A DNA stretch of 64,000 nt from Lactobacillus kitasatonis DSM 16761 = JCM 1039 (GTDB taxonomy: Bacteria > Bacillota > Bacilli > Lactobacillales > Lactobacillaceae): positions 36,154-100,153 of the forward strand of contig NZ_BALU01000007.1 in assembly GCF_000615285.1 (NCBI RefSeq). The letters are read 5' to 3'. Below the pieces are notes generated by a model that was not told the DNA's origin, ran no database searches, and saw nothing but the letters and a program-made list of their open reading frames with translations. The position numbers and the translations under genes are program-made. Shown one piece after another: positions 50,864-61,115 of this stretch (its first letter is position 1; each line of letters starts with the position of its first letter).

Positions 50864-53800
50864 GTGCAGAAATTTCTGAAAAATCATGTTTTTTCTTTAA
50901 TTGCATGGGTTTTGATATTGATTATTTCCGTTGTTGCTTTGCCTAATATCACTGAGCTAACTAACGCTCACTCAGATATTACATTGCCAAGCAATGTTGA
51001 AAGCAACGTCGCACAATCAATTGAAAACAACTGGGGTGCAAAGAAGAAAAACACCTATGCGATAGCACTTGTTTTTAACAAGGAACATGGCAAGCTGACA
51101 GATGCTGATAAACAAGCTATCAACAATACGCTTGACAAGTTTACTAATGATAAAAGCAAGTACGGAATTAAGGACACGCTGCTTCCTGATTCCAATATTG
51201 CTACTAGAAAGAAGCTTCAATCAAAAGACGGTACGACTTGGGTAGCACAATTCAACGTATCTAAGAAGGGCCGTACGGTTGAACAAGTTTATAACCAAAT
51301 GAATAGGGATGTTAAAACGCAAGGCCTTCGCACTTATGTAACTGGTGCCGATGTTTTGCAACATGACTTCTCTGCTTCAATTCAGGAAGGAATTAAGAAG
51401 ACTGAAGCAATCACTATTGTCTTCATCTTTATTGTCTTAATCATTGTATTTAGATCACCAATTGTGCCATTAATTTCATTATTGACTGTTGGTGTATCAT
51501 TCCTTACTTCCTTCTCAATTGTTACGAACTTAGTAGAACATGCTAATTTCCCATTCTCAAACTTTACTCAGGTGTTCATGGTTATCGTGCTCTTTGGTAT
51601 CGGTACCGACTACAACATCCTGCTGTATGACAAGTTTAAAGAGGACCTTGGGAAAGGGATGAACAAGTACAAGGCGATGCATGATTCGCTTCGTAACGCT
51701 GGTAAGACCATCCTTTACTCAGGTTCATCTATCTTAATCGGGTTTACTGCATTAAGTTTGGCTAAGTTCTCAATCTACCAATCAGCTGTAGGTGTTGCCG
51801 TTGGTGTTGCTGTACTTTTGATAGTACTTTTAACACTCAACCTATTCTTCATGGCTGTTCTTGGTAAGAGAATGTTCTGGCCAGTTAAGGAATTCACTGG
51901 CGAAAGTGATAACAAACTTTGGCATGGAATTTCAGCTTCAACTTTGAAGCACCCAATTATTTACTTGGTTGTTTTAGCTGTTGTTACTGTTCCATTCATG
52001 TTGATGTACTCAGGTCACTTGAACTACGACGATACTGATGAAATTGCTGATTCAGTTCCTTCTAAGCAAGGTTTGTTGGTAGTTCAAAAGCACTTCTCAA
52101 AGGGTATGGCTGAGCCATCATACTTGTACATCCAAAGTAAACATAGATTAGATAACGAAGAAAACTTGAAGTTGATTGATCAATTGACAAGACAACTTCA
52201 ACAATCAAAAGACGTTTCATTTGCAACATCTGTAACCCAACCTTACGGTCAACCAATTGATATGCTTTACGTAAATAATCAATTGAACACTGTTAACGAT
52301 GGGGTAGATCAAGCTCGTTCCGGTTTAGGTAAGTTAAGCAAAGGTGCTAATAAAGTAGCAAACGGTGCTAACAGATTAAGAGACGGTGCTGATCAACTTC
52401 AAGATGGTACGGGTCGTCTTCAAAGTGGTGCCCAACAATTAGTTGGTGGTACTAGTCGTTTACAAAATGGTGCTGAGCAATTGCAGAGTGGTGCCGTTCG
52501 TTTGCAAAACGGTTCAAATCAATTAGTTAGTGGTGCTGCTCGTCTTGAAACTGGTGCAGGTCGTTTAGCTAGTGGTACTCATGCACTTCAAAGTGGTGCA
52601 AGCAGCTTACAAAGCGGTGCTAACAAGTTGCAAAATGGTGCCAACAGTTTGCAAGCTGGTACCAAGACTTTGCAAAACGGTACCCAACAAATGGCCAACC
52701 AATTGCAACAATTGAGTTCACAACTTTCAAATCAATTAAGTGGTTCAAACAAGCAACAACTTGCTGCATTGCAAACCGCTTTGCCACAAATTAACAGTGG
52801 TATTCAACAATTGAATCAAGCTGTTAGTGGTTTGGATACTGCTAAATTGACTGAACAATTGAATGCTTTATCTAAACAAGTTGATGCTATGGCTGGTCAA
52901 CAAGGACAACAAAGTTCTGATCCGGCAGCTGCAATGAAGCAAAAAATTGTAAATGCAATTCAAAGTAGCCAAGACTTTAAAGATGAAAGCGATAAACAAG
53001 CTGCAATGAAGGCTATAGCAGGTGCAATGTCTAGTGAATCTACAAATGGTGCTTCAAGCTCAGTAGCTTCAAATATTGCAGGTCTTAAGTCACAATTAGG
53101 TTCATTGCAATCATCACTTCAACAATTATCAACTCTTCAAGCTCAAGTAGCTAAGTTAGCTCAAGCTTCAAACCAAGCACTTCCAGGTGCCGCAACTGCT
53201 TTGAACCAATTAAGCTCAGGCTTAAGTCAAGTTCAATCAGCTGCTAGCGCGGGTGTTGCCGGTGCAAACAAGCTTAACTCAGGCGCTGCAGCTCTTAACA
53301 GCGGTGCCGGTCGCTTGAGTAATGGCCTTGGCAGTCTTGCAAATGGTGCCGGCCGTCTTAACGCAGGCGTTAGCCAACTTAACAGCGGTGCCGGTCAACT
53401 TCAATCTGGCTTAGGTACTCTTGCTAACGGTGCTGGTACTCTTAACTCTGGTCTTGGCACACTTGCAAATGGTGCCGGTCAACTTAACAACGGTGTTGGT
53501 CAATTAGCTAGCCAAGCTCCACAACTTATCTCAGGTATCGGTCAACTTAACAGCGGTGCAGGTCAACTTGCAAGTGGTGCTGGCAAGTTAGCTTCTAGAG
53601 TTCCACAGCTTACTACTGGTATTGATACTGTCAACAGTGGTTTGGGTCAAGGTGAAACTTACCTTAAGGGCTTAGGTTCATCTGCAGCCGCAGATACCTT
53701 CTACATTCCAAGGGAATTCTTGAAGAATCCAGAATTCAAGAAGTCAATGGATGTATACCTCAGCCCAGATAAGAAGTCAGCTCAAATCATCGTTGTCTTC

Positions 53801-54496
53801 AACTCAAACCCAAGTGCAACTGAAGCTACTGACGAATCACAAGAATTGAGCGCAATGGCTAAGAAGACCTTCCAAGGTACTGCTTTGAAGAATGCTAAGG
53901 TAGCTATGGGTGGTCAAAGTTCAAAGATCAAGGATACTAAGTCAGTTGCTAGTGGCGACTTCATCAGAACTGCCGCAATCATGTTAATTGGTATCGGTAT
54001 TGCTTTGATGTTCGTAACTCGTTCACTTCTTCAACCTGTTTACATTCTTGGTACTTTGCTTATTGCTTACCTCTGCTCACTTTCAATCAACCAATGGATT
54101 GTTAAGGCAGTTCTTGGCAGAAGCATGCTTACTTGGAACACTCCATTCTTCAGCTTCATCATGTTGATTGCTTTGGGTGTTGACTACAGTATCTTCCTCA
54201 TGACTCGTTACAACGAACTCAAGGAAGAAGGATTTACTACTCCAAGTTCAAGAATCTTGAAGGCATGTGCCATCATTGGTACGGTTGTTATCTCAGCCGC
54301 AATCATCTTGGGTGGTACTTTCGCAGCCCTCATTCCATCAGGCATTCCAACCTTGATCGAAGTTGCCTTGACTGTGGACGTTGGTTTGTTAATCTTGGTA
54401 TTCATTTTGCCAATTACCTTATCAGCTGCAGTTAAGTTAACCTATGAAGGCATCGACTTCGGTAAGTACTTTAAGAGAAATAAAACTAATAACTAA
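50864..54496 (+). CDS. MMPL/RND-type membrane protein with long heptad-repeat domain
   Basis: 1210 residues from GTG 50864 (AGGGAGGAAATAGGAAA before it). Residues 1-410: one membrane segment, an extracellular part, then five membrane segments (MMPL domain 1, GTDYNILLYD motif). Residues about 485-940 form an extracellular rod with repeats such as GAEQLQSGAVRLQNGSNQL, seven-residue units of the type G-A-x-x-L-x-x, as in YhgE/Pip proteins. Residues 950-1210 contain MMPL domain 2 with GVDYSIFLMTRYNE. Members export lipids or siderophores, or support phage infection (Pip). The repeats make the DNA locally repetitive (52300-53640). Confidence 0.85.
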   Translation: MQKFLKNHVFSLIAWVLILIISVVALPNITELTNAHSDITLPSNVESNVAQSIENNWGAKKKNTYAIALVFNKEHGKLTDADKQAINNTLDKFTNDKSKYGIKDTLLPDSNIATRKKLQSKDGTTWVAQFNVSKKGRTVEQVYNQMNRDVKTQGLRTYVTGADVLQHDFSASIQEGIKKTEAITIVFIFIVLIIVFRSPIVPLISLLTVGVSFLTSFSIVTNLVEHANFPFSNFTQVFMVIVLFGIGTDYNILLYDKFKEDLGKGMNKYKAMHDSLRNAGKTILYSGSSILIGFTALSLAKFSIYQSAVGVAVGVAVLLIVLLTLNLFFMAVLGKRMFWPVKEFTGESDNKLWHGISASTLKHPIIYLVVLAVVTVPFMLMYSGHLNYDDTDEIADSVPSKQGLLVVQKHFSKGMAEPSYLYIQSKHRLDNEENLKLIDQLTRQLQQSKDVSFATSVTQPYGQPIDMLYVNNQLNTVNDGVDQARSGLGKLSKGANKVANGANRLRDGADQLQDGTGRLQSGAQQLVGGTSRLQNGAEQLQSGAVRLQNGSNQLVSGAARLETGAGRLASGTHALQSGASSLQSGANKLQNGANSLQAGTKTLQNGTQQMANQLQQLSSQLSNQLSGSNKQQLAALQTALPQINSGIQQLNQAVSGLDTAKLTEQLNALSKQVDAMAGQQGQQSSDPAAAMKQKIVNAIQSSQDFKDESDKQAAMKAIAGAMSSESTNGASSSVASNIAGLKSQLGSLQSSLQQLSTLQAQVAKLAQASNQALPGAATALNQLSSGLSQVQSAASAGVAGANKLNSGAAALNSGAGRLSNGLGSLANGAGRLNAGVSQLNSGAGQLQSGLGTLANGAGTLNSGLGTLANGAGQLNNGVGQLASQAPQLISGIGQLNSGAGQLASGAGKLASRVPQLTTGIDTVNSGLGQGETYLKGLGSSAAADTFYIPREFLKNPEFKKSMDVYLSPDKKSAQIIVVFNSNPSATEATDESQELSAMAKKTFQGTALKNAKVAMGGQSSKIKDTKSVASGDFIRTAAIMLIGIGIALMFVTRSLLQPVYILGTLLIAYLCSLSINQWIVKAVLGRSMLTWNTPFFSFIMLIALGVDYSIFLMTRYNELKEEGFTTPSSRILKACAIIGTVVISAAIILGGTFAALIPSGIPTLIEVALTVDVGLLILVFILPITLSAAVKLTYEGIDFGKYFKRNKTNN
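52300..53640 (+). repeat. In-gene tandem heptad repeats
   Basis: About 60 imperfect 21-bp units encoding GA..L.(S/N)G heptads within the MMPL gene. Recombination between units could change the rod length between strains. Confidence 0.7.
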
Positions 54497-54508
54497 TCAT
54501 TAGTTCAA

Positions 54509-54550
54509 AATAGAAAGAGCAGTCCTATGACATCGTAGGGCTGCTCTTTT
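54509..54550 (+). terminator. Terminator
   Basis: AAAGAGCAGTCCTA and TAGGGCTGCTCTTTTT form a strong stem with T-run, after the MMPL gene. Confidence 0.8.
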
Positions 54551-54682
54551 TGTGCTCTCAGCTGTTTTACTAATTAACATGGTTAATCATGAGTAACCAA
54601 ACAAAAACTATTACCTGGGTAATTATTCGCTTTGTATAAGCATGGTATAATATTAATACTAAAAAAGAAGGGACTTTTAAAT

Positions 54683-55711
54683 ATGACTACATGTCCAAAT
54701 TGCGGTCACGAGATTAACGATACAGATGATATCTGTCCTAACTGCGGCTTTAATCTGAAAAAGTATCGTGACGATTTTTTCACAGACCAGCACAAGCAGG
54801 CAAAGTATGAACAACCTGATGAAGGTAAAAAGATTGCTAGCCGTGCTACATACCGCGAAGAATTTTATCCAGAAAAGCAAAATTCCACTGTCCAAAGAAT
54901 GATTGCTTGGGTTAGAAAAAATGCGACAATTGTTTTTTTGCTCGGCGTCTTTTTATTGATTTTGATGAGTTTTTCAAGAGCAGCAGGTTGGGTTTGCTTC
55001 TTGGCATTGATGATCTGGCTCTTCATTGTGTGTGATCGCAATGAAAAAATTGAGCAATATACGGCCGATAAACGTTTAACTGAAAAGATCAACCAAGTAG
55101 GATCGAATGTTTTCAATCGAGTTGATGCGCGTGAAGATAAGGTGAGAACGCGTAGTAAAGAATTCGCCGAAAAGCATCCACGTGTTGAGAATCAAGTAAG
55201 AGAAATGAAAAAGCAGCGTAGTCATCGTTACAGCTATATTCAATTATCTGTAATTTTGACGGCTTTGATCAGTTTGATCGTTTTGTTCACGGATTCTGGC
55301 GCTTCTGTTTCGGCTGTAAGTTATACACAGAAGATGTCGATTTCCAATGTGATCTTTAGTTTGGCTGGTCGACTTCTATCAACCAATTCACTTCAAGCGC
55401 TTATTTTGTACATTGTTTGGTTGCTTTTATTGCTGTTCCCGGTTTTTATTATTTACAATGTTTTGAAGAATACAAAGAGTAGTCAGATTTTGGCATTTGT
55501 TTTGTCACTAATTGAAACGGTCTTCTTGATCTACATCATTTATATGATGTCTAGTTCAGTCCACGCATTAAATGGTGTTGTGGCACAGATTACAAGTCAA
55601 TTAATTTCATATGCTGTTTCAATCGGAACTTCAGCATACTTCTTGTTGTTGTCTAGCGTTTTGACTACAGGACTTTCCGCTTTTAACATTTTTAAGCACA
55701 AGCAAAATTAA
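54683..55711 (+). CDS. Zinc-ribbon membrane protein (YvbJ/TcaA-related type)
   Basis: 342 residues from ATG 54683 (AGAAGGGAC before it); the longer ORF from 54632 is not supported. Residues 3-22 form a zinc ribbon (CPNCGHEINDTDDICPNCGF). A charged linker, a first pair of membrane segments (about 81-120), a helical cytosolic part, and four more membrane segments follow to the end. Function is not known; such zinc-ribbon membrane proteins are common in lactobacilli. Confidence 0.7.
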   Translation: MTTCPNCGHEINDTDDICPNCGFNLKKYRDDFFTDQHKQAKYEQPDEGKKIASRATYREEFYPEKQNSTVQRMIAWVRKNATIVFLLGVFLLILMSFSRAAGWVCFLALMIWLFIVCDRNEKIEQYTADKRLTEKINQVGSNVFNRVDAREDKVRTRSKEFAEKHPRVENQVREMKKQRSHRYSYIQLSVILTALISLIVLFTDSGASVSAVSYTQKMSISNVIFSLAGRLLSTNSLQALILYIVWLLLLLFPVFIIYNVLKNTKSSQILAFVLSLIETVFLIYIIYMMSSSVHALNGVVAQITSQLISYAVSIGTSAYFLLLSSVLTTGLSAFNIFKHKQN

Positions 55712-55722
55712 TGATCTTTTAC

Positions 55723-55758
55723 GAGCACAGTTTGACATAAGTCAGGCTGTGCTTTTTT
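55723..55758 (+). terminator. Terminator
   Basis: GAGCACAG and CTGTGCTTTTTT form the outer stem, with GAC/GTC inside. Confidence 0.7.
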
Positions 55759-55816
55759 CTGTTTTGATTTTGGTGGATGATGGAGTCGATTATGTAGACA
55801 AACGAAGGGGAAAACA

Positions 55817-57164
55817 ATGGCATCATCATTAATTGATTCAGAATTATTCAAAGATCAATACAGTACAAAAGAAATGCGCGCCGTATTTAGCGAACGCGCA
55901 CAAATTCAAAGTTGGTTAGATTGCTGGGTTGCCTTGGCCAAAGCTGAAGCAAAGAACGGCGTTATACCAGAGAATGTCGCTAAAGAAATTGCAGAAAAGG
56001 CCCACGCTGAAGACATCGATATGGATTATGTGCGCGAAGGTTTTAAAAAGACTTCACACCCATTGATGCCGCAGATTCGTGCCTTTATCCAACTTTGCTC
56101 ACCAGAAGCGTGTGGCTACATTCACTGGGGTGCCACTACGCAAGATATCACCGATACGGGGACGATTTTGCAGTTAAGAAATGCTCAAGATATTTTAGAA
56201 AAGCAAATGGAGATTTATTAAATCAAGTTTTAGATAAAGCTGAAAAATACAAGGCTCTTCCTTAAGCCGGTCGAACTCATGCACAACACGCCGTTTCAAT
56301 TACCTTAGGCTATAAATTCGCTATTTGGGCGAACGAATTGGGTCGCGATCTTGAAAGATTGCAACATGATCGCAAAACTTACTTTGCTGGCAACTTCGGT
56401 GGGGCAGCCGGAACCTTGGCATCTCTTTTTGATAAAGGAATTGCTGTTAGAAATGATTTTTGTAAAAATTTAGGTCTAGCTATTCCAACGATTACTTGGC
56501 ACGTTTCACGCGATCGCTTGGCTAACTTCTCAAGTGATATTGCGATTGCTGCAAGCACGATCGGCAAGATGGCTAACGAAATCATCAATTTGCAAAGAAC
56601 CGAAATCGAGGAAGTCGAAGAAGGATTCCAAATGGGCAAAGTGGCTCGAGTACGATGCCACAGAAGCGGAATCCAATGATCTGTGAAAATATTTATGCCA
56701 ATGTTCGTTTGGTCAAAAACAATGCCAACTTGGGTCTTGAAGCGATGGTGCAAGAACATGAACGCGACATGTCCTTCTGGCAAACAGAATGGATGTATTT
56801 ATCAGAAATGTGTTTAGTCTTTAGTGCCGCCATAAAAATGATGAGTCAAGTAATGGATCAAATGATCGTTCACGAAGACAACATTAAACGCAATTTGAAT
56901 ATGACTCATGGTTTGATCGTTTCAGAACGCATGATGCTCGATCTTGGCCGTTATATTGGTCGCCAAAATGCTCACGAGGTTATCTACGAGGATGCGCAAA
57001 AAGCGTTTAACGATCAGTTTGATTTCCTCGACGTTCTGTTAGCCGACGACAGAGTAACTAAAGACGTCGATGAAGCTACTTTACGTGAAATGCTTGATCC
57101 AGTGCGTTACGTTGGTTCATGCGTGCAAATGGTCGATGACGTAATAAAGAAATGGCGCAAGTAA
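55817..57164 (+). pseudogene. Lyase-1/adenylosuccinate-lyase family enzyme, disrupted
   Basis: A protein of about 450 residues of the aspartase/fumarase superfamily in three frames. Part 1 (55817-56221) holds GYIHWGATTQDITDTG. Near 56210 one G is missing (GAGGATTTA to GAGATTTA). An in-frame TAA at 56263-56265 replaces the Gln codon in LPQAGRTHAQH. Near 56645 a further G is missing (GTGGGCTCG to GTGGCTCG), which splits the catalytic loop GSSTMPQKRNPM. The last part (56655-57164) is normal. Two deletions plus a nonsense codon indicate real decay. It is not the pur-operon enzyme by context; the substrate is unknown. Confidence 0.85.
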
Positions 57165-57198
57165 AAAAGGATTGGCTAAAAGCCAATCTTTTTTTATC
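57165..57198. terminator. Bidirectional terminator
   Basis: AAAGGATTGGCT-AAA-AGCCAATCTTT hairpin flanked by A and T runs, between the lyase and aldehyde dehydrogenase genes. Confidence 0.8.
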
Positions 57199-57208
57199 TA
57201 GTTAAAAA

Positions 57209-58591
57209 CTATTGATTATTCTTAGTAACGTCGATAACCAAGTGTTCATTTACAAAGGCCATCATACCAAGTTCACTTAATTCACGGCCGTAACCTGACT
57301 TCTTAACACCACCGAATGGCAATTCACCAGAAGTGATCCAGCGACCGTTAATTACAGTCATTCCAGTTTCGATTTGAGCGGCGACCTTTTGTGCACGGTC
57401 GATATCGCTACTGATTACTGATGAACCCAAACCGTAGCTTGAGTCGTTTGCCAATTGAATTGCGGCATCGTCGTCATCAACAACGAAGACTTCTGCGACA
57501 GGGCCAAACAATTCTTCATCGAAGATTGGGTTGTCCTTGTCGATGTTGGTGAAAACGATAGGTCTGAAGAAGGCACCCTTAGAGTCAATTTCTGGGTATT
57601 GGTAGAAGACCTTAGCACCTGCATCAGTAGCCTTCTTTACTTGAGCTTCCAACTTTTCCTTGGCTCTTTCAGAGTTCATTGGTGGCAAAGTAGTGTCGTC
57701 TTCGAGTGGATCGCCAGCCTTCAAGCTTGAGAAGACGTTCTTCAATTCGTGCAATACTTCGTCATAACGGGACTTTTCAACAATGATGCGCTTAGATGAA
57801 GTACATACTTGACCATCGTTATAAGTTCTTGCATCGTTTAAAACGTTACGAAGAACTTGAGGATCTGCGTCGTCCAAAACGATAAAGGCATCGTTACCAC
57901 CAAGTTCCATGGTTGACTTCTTCAAATTTTTACCAGCAGCTTCCGCGACAGCAGAACCGCCACGTTCAGAACCAGTTAATGCAACACCTTGGATGCGTGG
58001 GTCGGCAATGATCTCGCCCAATTGGTCGTAAGTTGGGTAAAGGTTGATCAAACTGCCTTCTGGAGCACCGGCACGCTTGATGATCTTAGCAGTGAGTGCA
58101 GCAGAACCTGGAACGTTGTGAGCATGTTTAAGCAAAACTGGGTTACCCACGATGAAGTTAGGTGCAAAGACACGAATAACTTGGTAAAGTGGGAAGTTCC
58201 ATGGTTCACAGGCCATGATGACACCAGTTGATTGCTTCAAGTAGTAGGCATTACCCAAGCCAGTCTTTAATGGGGTAGGCTTAAGCATTGCTGGACCGTT
58301 TTTAGCATAGTAATCACAGATTGAAGCACATAATTCTACTTCTTCTCTTGATTCTCTAAGTAATTTACCCATTTCAAGGGTCATCATCTTAGCTAATTCA
58401 TCTTCATGTTCACGTAAAGCATCGGCAACATCGTGTAAAATAGTTGCACGACTTTCAGGTGTTTCATGACGCCACTTCTTGTAAAGGGCGTGGGCTAAGT
58501 TGATAGAATCTTCGATTTGCTTTTTGGTTGGATTATCGTAACTAGCAAATTCTTCGTTGGTATATGGGTTAATTGACTGATATCTGGACAA
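57209..58591 (-). CDS. Aldehyde dehydrogenase (succinate-semialdehyde type)
   Basis: 460 residues, somewhat short for the family (about 455-490). The general base Glu is in [11 protein letters not shown] near residue 229, and the nucleophilic Cys in GQVCTSSKR near 263. NAD(P)-binding and the EELFGPV motif near 360 are present. Similar lactobacillus proteins are annotated as succinate-semialdehyde dehydrogenase (GabD-like), but no gamma-aminobutyrate gene is near, so the substrate is open. A cre-like site lies upstream. The gene is on the minus strand with the promoter region shared with the divergent transferase gene. Confidence 0.85.
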   Translation of the reverse strand: MSRYQSINPYTNEEFASYDNPTKKQIEDSINLAHALYKKWRHETPESRATILHDVADALREHEDELAKMMTLEMGKLLRESREEVELCASICDYYAKNGPAMLKPTPLKTGLGNAYYLKQSTGVIMACEPWNFPLYQVIRVFAPNFIVGNPVLLKHAHNVPGSAALTAKIIKRAGAPEGSLINLYPTYDQLGEIIADPRIQGVALTGSERGGSAVAEAAGKNLKKSTMELGGNDAFIVLDDADPQVLRNVLNDARTYNDGQVCTSSKRIIVEKSRYDEVLHELKNVFSSLKAGDPLEDDTTLPPMNSERAKEKLEAQVKKATDAGAKVFYQYPEIDSKGAFFRPIVFTNIDKDNPIFDEELFGPVAEVFVVDDDDAAIQLANDSSYGLGSSVISSDIDRAQKVAAQIETGMTVINGRWITSGELPFGGVKKSGYGRELSELGMMAFVNEHLVIDVTKNNQ

Positions 58592-58644
58592 TTATTTTTC
58601 CTCCATTCATAACATTTTATTCATCTACAAGTTACACTATTTAT

Positions 58645-58659
58645 TATAAAGCGTTTGCA
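58645..58659. promoter_or_regulatory. cre-like site in divergent intergenic region
   Basis: TATAAAGCGTTTGCA matches the core AARCGnTTnnCA of the CcpA site with mismatches only in the flank. It lies between the divergent aldehyde dehydrogenase and transferase genes and could affect either. Confidence 0.4.
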
Positions 58660-58751
58660 AAGAAAACACATTGATTTGTACTTTTAGTTAGTAAAAATGC
58701 ATGATAAACTTTTTATATGTAATTAATGAATTGAGAATCATGGAGGATTTT

Positions 58752-59255
58752 ATGACTAAGCAAGTTTCCACCGCAACTATTTATTTGGGTACGCCTTTTT
58801 ACAACGACGACCAACGCGCACGTGTTAAGAAGGCGATGGAGTTACTCGAAAAGAATCCAACTGTTGTAAGAGTACATTTCCCATTTGACCAAAACTTCGT
58901 TGATCCAGAAGAAAAGAATCCAGAAATCGGCGGTATCCGTAGCATGACTTGGCGTCTTGCAACTTACAACAATGACATCACTGGTTTTGTAAATGCAACC
59001 TGCGGCGTCTTTTTATACGACATGGACAACATCGATGATGGTAGTGCTTTTGAAATTGGCTTTATGCGAGCACTCCACAAGCCAGTAATTTTGGTACCAT
59101 TTACCAATGATCCAAATAAAGAAAAAGAAATGAACTTGATGCTTGCACAAGGTGTAACTACAATCATTGATGGTAATACTGATTTTGAAAAATTAGCTAC
59201 TTATGACTTCAACACCACACCTGCTAACCCAGTTGTTGGCTACAAGATTATCTAG
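58752..59255 (+). CDS. ptd: Nucleoside 2-deoxyribosyltransferase, purine type
   Basis: 167 residues from ATG 58752 with TGGAGGATTT before it. IYLGTPFYNDDQRARV at the start, GGIRSMTWRLATYNNDITG in the middle and GSAFEIGFMRALHKPVILV after it match the type I enzyme of L. helveticus, which transfers deoxyribose between purines; the catalytic Glu is the E of AFEIGF near residue 98. It recycles deoxynucleosides in strains lacking de novo supply. It is clearly nearer to the purine type (PTD) than to the broad type (NDT). Confidence 0.85.
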   Translation: MTKQVSTATIYLGTPFYNDDQRARVKKAMELLEKNPTVVRVHFPFDQNFVDPEEKNPEIGGIRSMTWRLATYNNDITGFVNATCGVFLYDMDNIDDGSAFEIGFMRALHKPVILVPFTNDPNKEKEMNLMLAQGVTTIIDGNTDFEKLATYDFNTTPANPVVGYKII

Positions 59256-59257
59256 CA

Positions 59258-59290
59258 AAAATACCCGGGGAATAATTCCTCGGGTATTTC
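59258..59290. terminator. Bidirectional terminator
   Basis: AATACCCGGGGAAT-AATT-CCTCGGGTATT hairpin, T-rich on both strands. Confidence 0.75.
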
Positions 59291-59291
59291 T

Positions 59292-60149
59292 TTATGCATT
59301 CAATTGTTTAAGCAGTTTCCGCGCCTTTTTTAGTGTGATGCGGTTTCTATTGATTCTCGCAAAAGCACAAGCGTCATGCAGGTGCTGACTTGTAATCTCC
59401 TTTTTCTTGGCTTGTTCCATATCGTTTAAGCCTTGGCGCAAAAGGATGCGAGCCATGTAAAAGATGGAGTGTTGTTCCATGCCAATCTTATAACCGTAAC
59501 GAAGTAAAGAGTTGGACTCTTTATACATCTTGCGTTCACCGTAGAATTCACCAGCATCGCATAAAATGGCCAAGATATGCATCGTAGTCAAAACGTTAGT
59601 GATGTCGACGTCCATAATGCTTTTTAGGATCTGGTCGTAGTAGTGCTGGGCTTTTTCAATTTCGCCTTGTTTAGCGTAGATTTGACTGCAGCCGTTTAAA
59701 GCAAGCAAACGGTAAATGTCGTTTTTAGGCAAGTTGTCCGTCGTTAGAATGTTGTTGAAGTAAAATAGTGCACTCATTTGGTTGCGGTCGCTTTTCAGTG
59801 CATATTGACCGCGTAAAAAGTGGTAATGTACTTTATCTTCATCACGCTTTAAATGTTGCGGATTAATCTGTGACAAGATGTTCAAAATCTTGGCGTAGTC
59901 AAAATTGATAAATGAAAAATCAGCTTCAAATAATAAGCGTGCGACTTTCTTCTCATCGCTACTGGTCATAATGTCGCCAACTTCGATGTTTAGTCGATCG
60001 CAGAGCTGCTTCAAAATTTTAAAAGACGGTACCTGACCATTATTTTCAAATTTACTTAAAGTAGATTGCGTACAAATGCCATGACAAAGGTCGGTTTGTG
60101 AAAGCTTTTGGTCTTTACGAATTTGTACGAATTTTTCTATATTGATCAT
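59292..60149 (-). CDS. Rgg/PlcR-like XRE regulator
   Basis: 285 residues. Helix-turn-helix near residues 5-60 (QIRKDQKLSQTDLCHGICTQ, STLSKFENNGQVPS), followed by tetratricopeptide-like helices (HYHFLRGQYAL, GCSQIYAKQGEIEKAQHYYDQIL) to the end. This is the RRNPP pattern, in which a short peptide binds the repeats. It directly follows an alpha/beta hydrolase gene (two bases between) on the same strand. No candidate pheromone gene was seen nearby. Confidence 0.75.
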   Translation of the reverse strand: MINIEKFVQIRKDQKLSQTDLCHGICTQSTLSKFENNGQVPSFKILKQLCDRLNIEVGDIMTSSDEKKVARLLFEADFSFINFDYAKILNILSQINPQHLKRDEDKVHYHFLRGQYALKSDRNQMSALFYFNNILTTDNLPKNDIYRLLALNGCSQIYAKQGEIEKAQHYYDQILKSIMDVDITNVLTTMHILAILCDAGEFYGERKMYKESNSLLRYGYKIGMEQHSIFYMARILLRQGLNDMEQAKKKEITSQHLHDACAFARINRNRITLKKARKLLKQLNA

Positions 60150-60151
60150 AA

Positions 60152-60946
60152 TTATTTTTGTCTCTTAATTGTTTGGAATAAAAAGTCGAGTGATTCATCG
60201 ATGTAGTCGTTGCCGTAGTCCATTGCGTGGCCATGTCCTGGAATAACGAGCAGTTGCACGCCGTGATTTTGCTTAGCCAAAAAGTTAACGAAATCAAGGA
60301 CTGAGTTAAGTGGTGTAAGTTCGTCTGCTGAGTTGATCATCATTACTTTGTCCAACTTGCTTAAGTCGTATGATTTTGCATCAAGTTTAGCCAAAACTTT
60401 TTGATCTTCAGTGCCGGTGTAAGTTAAGGTGAAGTACTTGTAGAATGATTGTCTGATTTGTTCAGGATCAGCGATGCCAAAGTCTTTTGCAGCTGCTGGG
60501 GATGCCTTAACGTCCTTGTGTTGTGCAATCCAGTTTGAATACTCAATTGGTGCAGACCAAGTTACCGTTGGGAAACCATATTTGCCTGCAACGTATAACG
60601 CCATCGTTCCGCCAACGCTGGCCCCGATTTGGACGATATTCTTGAGATCGTCCTCATCAGTATAATCAGACTTTAAAAGCCATTCGACAAAATGCAATGC
60701 ATCTTCATGTGCAGCTGGAAAATGTGCCGCAGGAGCGAGGCTGTATTCAGGAATGAAAGTCATAAAACCTGCATTAGCTAAATCAACGCCGACGCTCTTA
60801 ACACTTTCCTTATTGCCGCGGAACCAGCCACCACCATGCCAAAAGATTAAGATTTTGGTCTTAGAAGTTGTATTATTTGGGTAGTAAACATCGGCCCCTA
60901 ATTTCTTATTTGTGTCGTAGATAACATTATTTTTAATTACAACCAT
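60152..60946 (-). CDS. Alpha/beta hydrolase (esterase-like)
   Basis: 264 residues from ATG 60946, nine bases after AAAGGA; upstream ATG codons in the same frame overlap that site. HGGGWFRGN near residues 39-47 is the oxyanion motif of HSL-type lipases/esterases, GASVGGTMAL the nucleophile elbow (Ser near 114), and GHGHAMDYG near 241 the catalytic His. The substrate is unknown. It shares a transcript with the regulator downstream. Confidence 0.8.
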   Translation of the reverse strand: MVVIKNNVIYDTNKKLGADVYYPNNTTSKTKILIFWHGGGWFRGNKESVKSVGVDLANAGFMTFIPEYSLAPAAHFPAAHEDALHFVEWLLKSDYTDEDDLKNIVQIGASVGGTMALYVAGKYGFPTVTWSAPIEYSNWIAQHKDVKASPAAAKDFGIADPEQIRQSFYKYFTLTYTGTEDQKVLAKLDAKSYDLSKLDKVMMINSADELTPLNSVLDFVNFLAKQNHGVQLLVIPGHGHAMDYGNDYIDESLDFLFQTIKRQK

Positions 60947-61115
60947 GAAATGCATTCCTTTCATTAGATCTTTCACAGTTATTATATATTAACTATAGGA
61001 ACAGAAGAAATTAATAAGAATATTTTTAGTTTTTTTATGATAAGGTAAATTATCAGTTAATTAGTGTTATTTTTGATAAAATTGACGTACTAGTCCTATG
61101 AGGGAAGGCGAAAAA

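Noticed and set aside
52300..53640. Repeat pattern checked as CRISPR or minisatellite
   Set aside because: Units are coding heptads with no spacer structure and keep the reading frame throughout.
56379..56783. 134-residue minus-strand ORF within the lyase
   Set aside because: It mirrors the lyase pseudogene and shows no independent coding signals.
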